From contig NZ_JBIGIA010000004.1 of NCBI RefSeq assembly GCF_043555975.1, positions 62,001 to 126,000 on the forward strand: a stretch of 64,000 nt of DNA. The letters are read 5' to 3'. Each line of letters starts with the position of its first letter. Position 1 is the first letter of the stretch. This stretch comes from Pelomonas nitida. GTDB lineage: Bacteria; Pseudomonadota; Gammaproteobacteria; Burkholderiales; Burkholderiaceae_C. The notes under the pieces are model-generated. The model was not told the DNA's origin. It saw only the letters and a list, made by a program, of their open reading frames with translations, and searched no databases. The translations under genes were made by a program, and so were the position numbers. Shown here piece by piece: positions 11,901 through 17,524 of the stretch.

Positions 11901-12185
11901 CGTGTCAACAAACACGATCTCGTGCCGAGCCTCGGCCACTGCCGGCGCGATCACGATGCGTGAAGCTTCTGAGTGATCTGCCGCATGCGCAGTGTCAGGC
12001 GCCGCGTGTGCGACGTCCGCGTGTGCGGCTTCGGCCGCAACAGCCACGGTGCTGCCGGCCGCCGCGTCGAACATGATGCGCGGCTCCAGCGGGATCATCA
12101 GGGCCAGCGTCGGCTGGCCCGTGGGCCGCAGCGCGGGTTTGGCTGGAGGAACGGCGGTGGTGGAGGGCTTGAACCAGTGCTTCAC
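3000..12185 (-). CDS. Giant DUF4347 repetitive adhesin
   Basis: This 3061-residue protein starts at GTG 12185, with GGGAGA seven bases upstream. The N terminus has the LEPRIMFDAA motif (residues about 33-42) seen at the start of many very large exported surface proteins. A DUF4347 domain follows (about residues 88-250). Next comes a glycine-rich stretch (about 350-540), then cadherin/VCBS-like and bacterial Ig-like repeats. Residues about 1617-2652 are three near-identical 345-residue units. The end carries a putative Ig (He_PIG-like) domain near 'LPSWLRFDPVTGTLSGKAPP' and a charged Q-rich tail. No RTX calcium-binding nonapeptides were seen at the C terminus. The likely role is cell-surface adhesion or biofilm, exported through the TolC/adaptor genes downstream; this is inferred from domain type and neighbours. 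Confidence 0.88.
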   Translation of the reverse strand: MKHWFKPSTTAVPPAKPALRPTGQPTLALMIPLEPRIMFDAAAGSTVAVAAEAAHADVAHAAPDTAHAADHSEASRIVIAPAVAEARHEIVFVDTRVPNYQKLVDAVAPGVDVVLLDTHSDGVQQIADALATRHDIDAVHIISHGDDGLLLLGSGPLFNGNVDRYTGQLATIGHALKADGDIRLYGCDVGAGTEGAAFLAKLADVTGADIAASTDGTGTAARGGNWDLEVSTGTIGTSQALDATQLAAYNDLLVTTVVSSVSALKSAIATGNTDGVDDVITLTGNITFASAADTITINVTDGHTMSIAGAGYTLSGNNLTQVLNVSTSGAGSAVAIDHLTITNGFLTGAGGNTPGNSAGLAGGDALGAGIRNAGALTISDSTITANKAAGGGGGGGGAASGGGAGGGGGGFGTTPGGAGGSNNGISGNAGTAGTGGTGAGFTNMGGRGGSTTGGAGATYGGTYTNGGNGATANNGSISIGGGGGGAGYNYAGGRGGNAAAAVYNTGTLTIVRSSITGNIAAGGGGGGGAYGAHSGSGGNAGSGIAGIWNPSGTVNLDATTNASLSTGNTGVAGSVGISPASGNGSTGSSGTTLGTLNTSYNAPPAVAGLAGDSISYTEGGSATLLDSGSNATLTDSDSADLSGGNVTASIVTNRVSGEDVLGVRNEGTGAGQIGVSGSNVTYGGVTIGTLAGGSGTNDLVITLNASATPTAVQALVRNLTYSNSNGTEPASLARTVRVTVNDGDGGGNSNSSDISVSVVAVNDAPTLSSTGGTPTFTENGSAVTLFSGTSVATVESGQTITSLTFTVSNVSDGANEIIATDGSTFALTNGNSGTTATNSVSYSVSVSAGTATVTLTKAGGLSTAATQTLVNGMTYRNSSEAPTTTNRVVTLTSIQDNGGTANGGVDTTSLSVSSTVSVVAVNDAPTLSGGPYALTGTTEDTTTAGTLVSTLLAGLTYADVDASASSGIAITAGTGNGTWQYSTDGVTWNGVGSVSASAALLLTSGTRLRYVPDATNGETATLTFRAWDQTSGIASTNATRNTADTGTNGGTTAFSNGTAQASLTVTSVNDAPVLTPASPTLTGLTDSDINNAGQTVASIIGSSITDVDSGAVQGIAVTGLVSGTGTWQYSTNGGSSWSNVGTVTSASALLLRSADLVRFVPDGVTGTTGSLSYVGWDQTGATAGQQGTKVNAGSTGGSTPFSSASDTASITVTAVNDAPSVVTSGGSAAFVEADGTSSTPVVIDSGLLVADSDSPTLASATVTITGNFQSAQDVLAFSNDGATMGNITASYTSGTGVLTLSSAGGSATLAQWQAALRSVTYSNGSDTPNTATRTISFVTNDGGLDSVAATRSVTVTAVNDTPVNGVPAAQTMRQDQSLVFSSGNGNLISVSDVDLGGSSLQITLTATHGLLSLSGTSGLVFFVGTGTGDATMTFTGTAADANTALAGLSFTPTTGYNGAATLQITSNDQGATGPGGAKTDTDAIAITVSPLNPTVTTVQAASSNGGYKVGDTVLVTVTFDMDVNVDTSGGTPTLLLETGSIDRNAIYLSGSGTNTLAFAYTVQAGDSSGDLDAASTAALALNGATIRSTGGDAAVLTLPTLGGANSLAGQSALVIDGIAPTVTAVAVPASGTYVAGQHQDFSVNLSEAVVVDTSGGTPRLAVTLDTGGTVYADYLSGSGSGTLVFRLTVASGQLDSNGITLGSTLDLNGGTVRDAVGNDAVATLNSVGATTGVLVDAIVPTVASVGVPAAGTYKAGDVLSFTVNTSEAVIIDTSGGTPRLALDIGGSTVYASYVSGSGGSALQFRYTVQTGDTDADGIAVGSLQANGGTLRDAAGNALTLTLNSVASTAAVRVDTTAPTPVSIVRVNPTPTAAGSLGFTVSFSEDVTGVDATDFTLAATGSASGSITGVTQVDAHTYTVQLGNVAGTGNLQLNLKGSATGIVDVAGNAINGGLAGAAYAVDRDVPVVISVSVPANATYVAGQNLDFSVSLSEAVVVDTSGGTPRLAVTLDTGGTVYADYLSGSGSGTLVFRLTVASGQLDSNGITLGSTLDLNGGTVRDAVGNDAVATLNSVGATTGVLVDAIVPTVASVGVPAAGTYKAGDVLSFTVNTSEAVIIDTSGGTPRLALDIGGSTVYASYVSGSGGSALQFRYTVQAGDTDADGIAVGSLQANGGTLRDAAGNNMALPLNSVASTAAVRVDTTAPTPASIVRVNPTPTAAGSLGFTVSFSEDVTGVDATDFTLAATGSASGSITGVTQVDAHTYTVQLGNVAGTGNLQLNLKGSATGIVDVAGNAINGGLAGEAYAVDRDAPAVTAVAVPASGTYVAGQHLDFSVNLSEAVVVDTSGGTPRLAVTLDTGGTIYADYLSGSGSGTLVFRLTVASGQLDSNGITLGSTLDLNGGTVRDAVGNDAVATLNSVGATTGVLVDAIVPTVASVGVPAVGTYKAGDVLSFTVNTSEAVIIDTSGGTPRLALDIGGSTVYASYVSGSGGSALQFRYTVQTGDTDADGIAVGSLQANGGTLRDAAGNALTLTLNSVASTTAVRVDTTAPTPVSIVRVNPTPTAAGSLGFTVSFSEDVSGVDATDFTLAATGSASGSITGVTQVDAHTYTVQLGNVAGTGNLQLNLKGSATGIVDVAGNVLSGGLAGEAYAVDRVVPTVTSIKLPTDGTYGIGDTLDFSLQLSEAVRIDTGAGTPRLVIQLQNGGQAFADYVGSTGTDTLNFRYTVLPGQVALQGITITGYEARGAVVQDLTGNPMTTTLPAADGQGVHVNAALPIALPPAPSPVAPPPPITPTFTSSLPIYTVDTSTTTSPTAVGLGPLGTGIYTFRADAPPALTTVAQPPQPYLPLTVDTSRNDVVASRPDFVLPSSSGFVRLTSQGSTRESSLQTAIPNMGTVTLSTDRSINFAIPAGTFTSSDGSSPIVLTARMANGQALPSWLRFDPVTGTLSGKAPPGLSGELAIRVIARDAAGHEVVSTIKLSTQTPDKPRSSSEAPPTPDARPLAALLGQLGMPAESAAPPQGRLSLTGQFELLARQHRQPDTARLLHQLQQQAEQQESRPVEPA
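4231..7335. repeat. Three tandem 1035-bp coding repeats
   Basis: Three direct copies (4231-5265, 5266-6300, 6301-7335) have an exact 1035-bp period, equal to 345 codons. They differ by only scattered substitutions. Each copy encodes three Ig-like modules with the signature 'VDTSGGTPRL' (twice) and 'FTVSFSEDVTGVDATDFTLA'. A diverged partial fourth unit lies at about 3890-4230. The near-identity implies recent duplication or ongoing homogenisation, and unit number is likely to vary between strains. Confidence 0.95.
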
Positions 12186-12206
12186 GGTCGTGTCTCCCGG
12201 TGGCGC

Positions 12207-13040
12207 TCAAGCGCCCTTGATGCGAATGACGTTGGCGGCGCTGCCGCTGCCGTCCTGCCAGAACGACAGCGCGGCGTACTGCTCGAAGAGGTCCGGTGGC
12301 AGGATGCTGCGCCGTGGTTCCAGCGAGACGCGTGGCCTGACCTTGTGCATGCCCTTCAGGCCCAGCGCCTCGTCGAACTCGGGCGCGTCGTACTCGATGT
12401 GCTCGAAGTCATGCGCATGCCACGGCTCGCCGATGAAGTCGTAGATCAGGCGCAAGACCTTTTCCGGCGCCTTGGCGAGCAGGTCGTACTCCACGAGCAG
12501 CAGCGACTTGGCGTGCTCACCGTAGTAGGCGTCCTTCAGCGCCGACCAGGCAAAGCCCACCAGACGGTTGCGCTGGGCCAGGGTGTCGACGCGGCTGTAG
12601 ACCGTGCTGCGCTCGGCGTCGTCGCTGAACAGCTTGGTGTTCTCGTAGGGGTTGGCGCGGTAGAGCTTTTCGATGCTGTCCATCACCCAGGCCACATTGC
12701 GCACGCAGCCGATCACCTTGGCCTGCGGGAACAGCTGCATGAGGGCGGGCAGCTTGGCGCACCACAGGCGGTTGGTGTCGAACACCACGGGCGTGTCGGC
12801 CACATCGCCGTAGTAGTTGGTGAAGATGCCGCCGAGCAGGCGATGGCGCTGCTCTTGCGTGATGACGGGGCCGAACTCGCTGCCGGCGCTGAACTGAGCG
12901 AGCAGCGCGTTGAACAGGCTGCCCACCGGGCTGCTCATGCCGGCATGGAAGCGGGGGTTCTGCCTGAGCAAGGCTGCCAGCAGTGTCGAGCCTGATCTCG
13001 GCAACCCGGAGATGAAATGGAATTGCTGGCTGGATGCCAA
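12207..13040 (-). CDS. Sulfotransferase family protein
   Basis: This 277-residue protein has the PAPS-binding 5'-phosphosulfate loop 'GLPRSGSTLL' (residues 12-21) and the second PAPS-contact strand region 'KVIGCVRNVAWVMDSIEKL'. Both are typical of Sulfotransfer-type enzymes, including tyrosylprotein sulfotransferase-like members. The reaction expected for the family is transfer of sulfate from PAPS to a hydroxyl group. No signal peptide is seen, so it should act in the cytoplasm. The start seems to be TTG at 13040, with AAGGGG upstream; the only later ATG falls after the catalytic loop. It ends 21 bp before the adhesin start, so the adhesin or a linked glycan is a plausible substrate (inference). 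Confidence 0.85.
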   Translation of the reverse strand: MASSQQFHFISGLPRSGSTLLAALLRQNPRFHAGMSSPVGSLFNALLAQFSAGSEFGPVITQEQRHRLLGGIFTNYYGDVADTPVVFDTNRLWCAKLPALMQLFPQAKVIGCVRNVAWVMDSIEKLYRANPYENTKLFSDDAERSTVYSRVDTLAQRNRLVGFAWSALKDAYYGEHAKSLLLVEYDLLAKAPEKVLRLIYDFIGEPWHAHDFEHIEYDAPEFDEALGLKGMHKVRPRVSLEPRRSILPPDLFEQYAALSFWQDGSGSAANVIRIKGA

Positions 13041-13276
13041 GCTGCCCCCCTTGGTGTCAGGTGGTGTCTCCTGGGCTCATGCTACGACGAGCGTCCGGAA
13101 TTGCCGAGCTGAATCTGGCGGGGGGCGGCGCCCCGAGGCTGTGGCAGCGCTTCTACTGATTGACCCTGATTGACCCGGGCATGCCGAGCACCTCACCTCC
13201 TGGCACCAGCCACGCGCGTGTGTCTGCTCCCGCGGTGGCGTGGATCGGCAGCCGCGCCATCGGGCGGCGGCCTGCT

Positions 13277-16200
13277 TTATGCGGTGGTCGGTCCCGGTGT
13301 CTCGGGCCGCGTCAACGCCTCGTACTGCGAGAGAAGCTCCAGGGGGCGGCCCATGCCGGCCGACTCGAGTGCGGTCAGGATGTCGCGGTTCTCCGCGCGC
13401 CGCAGCATGGTGTCGAGCGCCTTCGCCGTGGCGTGGTCGAGCATGTCCGTGCCCGATGGGTAGCCTGCGCTTTGCGCGCTGCTGGTCGAGCGCTTCGACC
13501 GTCCCGTCACGCCCTTGACCTTGGACGAGGTGTCCTGGTTCTTGAACCCGCCCGCTGCGCCGATGGTCGAGTAGTTCAGGCTGTTGTTCAGAATGGTCTC
13601 GCGCACCAAGGGCCCGTCGCGACGATTGATCTTCGCGGCGGCGAGGCGTGCGGCCGCAGCGGGCGTGAGCGCTGCCGTCACGTTGATCGTGAGGTTGTCG
13701 TTCGGCGGCGTCTGCGGCTCTGTGAGATCGCCGTCCGTGGGCTGCGGGCTCTCTCGGAGGTCGTCGTCCGTGCGCTCCTTGCGCACGGTGATGACGCCGG
13801 CTTTGCTGTAGTGGCTTGCCAGCGTGGACAGGCACAGCAGCTTGGTGACGGTCTCCTTCTCGATCGGCGGCATATCGCGGCCGCCGTCGGCGATGCGCTG
13901 TGACACAGTGGCGCTGATCAGGCCTATCTCGTTGACCAGGTTGTTGACGAGCAGCCGGCCGTCGGTGGAGGTCTTGCTGTCGCGTACCAGAGACGGGATC
14001 TCATTGCCGAACTGGTCGCGAACCACCCGTTTGTAGAGCTCCTTGTACTCACGGGAATGCTCGATGCCACGACTGAGCTTGGTCACGTCGACGTTCATGC
14101 CGTAGCGGAAGCGAGGCACCTCCTTGGCCCGATCGGCCGCCAATTTCGCCGCGTCGCGCGCCGCGATGGCCTCGGCGTGATCGTCCCCCAGTTGTTGAGC
14201 CAAGCGACTCGCTTCCTTGCTGGCCTCCTCGCTCAAATGGGCGGCCACGCCCCCGTCTGTCAGCACGCCGCCCCCTAGCCGCATCGAGAGGCCGGCGCTG
14301 GCGGAGCGGGTGTCGGAGAAGGTGTCGCTCGCGGTGAACTTGTGGAGCGTGGCCGTGCTGATGGTCTCCTCGCGGAAGCTGTGGGACATCTTGCCGTCGA
14401 GGGCCACCGCGATCCGACCCGAAAACTGGCCATGGTTCATCCCATCGGGAAAAAATGATTCGGACGCGGTCACACCCGCTGGAGATATGCCCTCACCGAA
14501 CGACAGCGTCGTCGTGACCTCCTTGCGCTCGATCAGCGGCTCGAGCGTCGCGCGGTCCGTCGCGGCGAAGAAGCGGTTGAGGTTGTCCCACCCGTCGATG
14601 GTCGTGTTGACGGTCTGGAGGTTGTCGACCTCCGGCTTGCTGAAGAGCGCCTGGTTCACGTTGTCGTTGATGGCCAGGTGCGTGGCTCCGGCGAGCTTGG
14701 CGTTCGAGGCCGTGCCGTCGAGCACCGGGGCCTTGTGCACCATGCACACCAGACCCGGTCCCTTGTTCTGGATGGTCACGCGCTCGAAGCCGATGCCGGC
14801 GTTGCCTGCCGCTGCGAAGGCCGTCGGCCCCAGCATGGAGGCGCCGAACGAGAAGTTGCCTTTCAGCGTGCCCTTGTCGACCTTGGTCTCGAGATCGACG
14901 ATGGCCTTCATGGCGTACGCGCTCGATTCGAGCAGCACGAGGCTGTTGGGGACCTCGTTGCGTACCGGTGCCAACATGTGGTAATCCGTCGGGAACTGGC
15001 GGGCGAGAGAGCCGTCCAGGCTGCCGTTGAGGCTCACCGCGCCACCCACCTTGCCCCCTATGGAAGCGCCGAAATTGCCGGAGAGGTTCATGTTTTCCGC
15101 GATCACGGCATCGGTGCCGCATCGGGGGTCGTTGTCGGCAAGCTGGCGCAGCAGGATTTCCGGCTCCGTAGCGTTGGCGTCGCGGACGTAGTTCTCCATC
15201 AGGAACATGCGCTGTTCCAGCCGCTTCACAGCGTCGGGACGGTCCGCGCGCTGCGCATTTGCGGTCTGCTCGGCAACCTCGTAGGGCCGCAACAAGGCCT
15301 TCGCTGCGCTCACCGCGTTGTTGACCTCGTCGCGCCCGTAGCTTGTCTCTGCCTTGTAATCGGGGTTTACCTCGAGGACGCTTGCGCGCAGAGCATCCAG
15401 GCGCATGCGGGCGTTGGCGCGTTGCTCGACCGGGTCGTAGCTGGCGCCGGTGGAGCCGTTGCGCAGCATCTTCAGCATGTCCGGGCTGTTGCCCAGTTCG
15501 GTGACGTACCGCTCCTGCGTGCGCTGCAGGTTCGCGGCCAGGCCCCTGACGTCAGCGCCGTGATCCAGGATGCACTTCGCGAGCTTGACGTTGAGCTTGT
15601 CCTGCTGCGCCACGTCGTCACCTGGCGGGCGTTTGATCAGGCGCTGAAAGGAAGCCTCGAAGTTGCGAGCGACTGCGGCGCCCGGATCGCCCGGATCGCC
15701 CTGGAACAGCGCGTCGAGTTGGCGCTGGAGCGCGCCCGTCTTGGCGGCTGCACGCACATGCATGGCGATCGACGTGAGTTCGGCATGTACCTTCTCCATG
15801 TCACGCGCCTGCTCGTGGCGCACCTTGCCGGGTGCATCTGCCGGCGCTTGCGCGGCCGGGGCCCAGGCGGTGCGGTAGATGCCCTTGTAGGCGCGCAGGA
15901 CCTCGTCGAGCGGTGGGCCGTTCATCTCGGCCAGCCTTTGCAGGAACTCTCTTGCGCTCTGATCCTTGATGAAGCCGGGACGCTCGTTGGTCAGCTCGGT
16001 GACCAGTTCGATGACCCGGTGATCCTGGCGGCCTACGGCGGCGTCGTCGATGGACAGGCTGTCGATACGGCGGCTGATGTTCGCCCGATCTATCGGGTCG
16101 TGCACGGCTTCGAGCGCTTGGTCGATACGGCGTTCGGCCACGACCTTGGTCATCACTTGGGCGTGCAGCGTCGCGCGCTCGGCTGGGGACGTCGCTGGAC

Positions 16201-17476
16201 TCGCGATCTTTTTGATGTCGTCCGCGTAGTTTCCAGGCGAGCCGGACCCGAGCTGGTTCCGGACGAAGTCCGTGTACTGGCGCTCGAAGTCTTCGAGCTC
16301 CTTCCTGGTGTCCCGGCACTGTCCTTCAAGGCGCTCCGCAGACTCCTGCAAGTCATCACGCTCCGCCGGCTTATGGTCTGATACAGAAGGCTGCCGGATC
16401 GATGCCTGCAGCGCCATCCCCTCGGACAGCAGGTTCAAGGTCTTGATGCCCTGCTCGATGTGGGCTTCCGGTGTCCGCGCGACGGTGTCGACCTGTCGGT
16501 CCGCATAGTCGGTGTTACTCGGTGGCATGGCTGCGACCGTGCGAACGTAGTTGGCGGTGTGCGCGAACGCCGTGGCTTCGAGCTTGGAGTTGACGCAGTC
16601 GTGCAGGACCTGCTTCGTGGCGGTGCTGTCTGCGCGCAGGTTCTGCAACAGGTTGGTGTTGCGCGCCAGGCGTACGGCCAGCGCGTCGCTGTTCACCCGC
16701 GCGAGCGCTTTCACGTCGGCCCGGTCGGTGGTGGCGAGCGTCTCCGCCGGCTTGAGTTTTGCCAAAGCGGCATCAGTCATCGACGTGTAGATGCTTGCGC
16801 TCTTGTCCGCAATGGACAGGGGCTCGCTGATCGTCGACTTTGTCTTGCTGTACCACAGGCTCGAATGGCTGGTCGTTTGCTTCAGCAGCCTGGCGTTCTT
16901 GCGGGTGACCGCCTTCAACGCGAGATCCACCGGCGGCCGAAGCAGCGGCACGGTGGCCTTCTTGATGCCCCTGGTCGCGGCGTTCGCGACGCTGGAGACG
17001 GCGTCCACCACCATCGTGCCAAGCGCCTGCGCCTGAGCCACAGTGGGTAGCCTGGGTCGCCAGCGTCCACCGTCCGGGGTCGCAGCGATTTCGCCCGTAT
17101 CGGCGGCGCCCCGCTGCGCTTCGAGGTCGGGGCCGTGATCCCTATGCGTCGATGACAGGTCCACCATCGGGACGTCCGGCGTCTGGTGCTGGATGGCCCC
17201 AGATGACGAGCCCTCGGCGCGTGCCTGCTGCTGGGATTGCGGTGACAGCGACTGCTCCGAGATCGGCTGCAGGCTCGGCTGCCAGCCCTGGCCAACCTGG
17301 CCTGCGGCGGTTTCCCACTGCGCTTCAAGGTCGCGTTCGACGTCCCGGGGCCGCGTTGGCAGTTCCGACATCGGGACGTCCTGCCCTGGCGTCAGCAGCG
17401 GGCGGGCAAGCGTTTCGCGGACGGGGGTCTCGACGGAGCGTGCGGGGGCCAAAGGGTTTTTGATGAATCTCTCCAT
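13277..17476 (-). CDS. 1399-residue candidate T4SS effector, family unknown
   Basis: I do not recognise this family. ATG 17476 has GGAG eleven bases upstream, and the start lies 48 bp after the virD4 stop. Residues 1-150 are low-complexity and rich in Pro, Gln and charge. They contain a duplicated motif, DVPM...DLEAQ, at 33-53 and 101-121 with an exact 68-residue offset. Residues about 150-790 look mainly helical, with many charged amphipathic stretches. Residues about 795-1150 are Gly/Ser/Asn-rich and beta-like ('GGKVGGAVSLNGSLDGSLAR'). The C terminus is mixed and ends in a Thr/Pro tail. There is no signal peptide or clear membrane anchor. Position, size and the disordered N terminus suggest a substrate of the adjacent T4SS; resemblance to very large plant-pathogen type III effectors is only an impression. 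Confidence 0.6.
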   Translation of the reverse strand: MERFIKNPLAPARSVETPVRETLARPLLTPGQDVPMSELPTRPRDVERDLEAQWETAAGQVGQGWQPSLQPISEQSLSPQSQQQARAEGSSSGAIQHQTPDVPMVDLSSTHRDHGPDLEAQRGAADTGEIAATPDGGRWRPRLPTVAQAQALGTMVVDAVSSVANAATRGIKKATVPLLRPPVDLALKAVTRKNARLLKQTTSHSSLWYSKTKSTISEPLSIADKSASIYTSMTDAALAKLKPAETLATTDRADVKALARVNSDALAVRLARNTNLLQNLRADSTATKQVLHDCVNSKLEATAFAHTANYVRTVAAMPPSNTDYADRQVDTVARTPEAHIEQGIKTLNLLSEGMALQASIRQPSVSDHKPAERDDLQESAERLEGQCRDTRKELEDFERQYTDFVRNQLGSGSPGNYADDIKKIASPATSPAERATLHAQVMTKVVAERRIDQALEAVHDPIDRANISRRIDSLSIDDAAVGRQDHRVIELVTELTNERPGFIKDQSAREFLQRLAEMNGPPLDEVLRAYKGIYRTAWAPAAQAPADAPGKVRHEQARDMEKVHAELTSIAMHVRAAAKTGALQRQLDALFQGDPGDPGAAVARNFEASFQRLIKRPPGDDVAQQDKLNVKLAKCILDHGADVRGLAANLQRTQERYVTELGNSPDMLKMLRNGSTGASYDPVEQRANARMRLDALRASVLEVNPDYKAETSYGRDEVNNAVSAAKALLRPYEVAEQTANAQRADRPDAVKRLEQRMFLMENYVRDANATEPEILLRQLADNDPRCGTDAVIAENMNLSGNFGASIGGKVGGAVSLNGSLDGSLARQFPTDYHMLAPVRNEVPNSLVLLESSAYAMKAIVDLETKVDKGTLKGNFSFGASMLGPTAFAAAGNAGIGFERVTIQNKGPGLVCMVHKAPVLDGTASNAKLAGATHLAINDNVNQALFSKPEVDNLQTVNTTIDGWDNLNRFFAATDRATLEPLIERKEVTTTLSFGEGISPAGVTASESFFPDGMNHGQFSGRIAVALDGKMSHSFREETISTATLHKFTASDTFSDTRSASAGLSMRLGGGVLTDGGVAAHLSEEASKEASRLAQQLGDDHAEAIAARDAAKLAADRAKEVPRFRYGMNVDVTKLSRGIEHSREYKELYKRVVRDQFGNEIPSLVRDSKTSTDGRLLVNNLVNEIGLISATVSQRIADGGRDMPPIEKETVTKLLCLSTLASHYSKAGVITVRKERTDDDLRESPQPTDGDLTEPQTPPNDNLTINVTAALTPAAAARLAAAKINRRDGPLVRETILNNSLNYSTIGAAGGFKNQDTSSKVKGVTGRSKRSTSSAQSAGYPSGTDMLDHATAKALDTMLRRAENRDILTALESAGMGRPLELLSQYEALTRPETPGPTTA

Positions 17477-17524
17477 TGCAGGTCTCCGGTGAGGCGTGTG
17501 GCGGCGTGACGCAGCGCCGAGAGG

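Noticed and set aside
14678..16381. A 567-codon plus-strand frame opposite the candidate effector
   Set aside because: Shadow frame. The minus-strand protein has coherent composition and its own Shine-Dalgarno.
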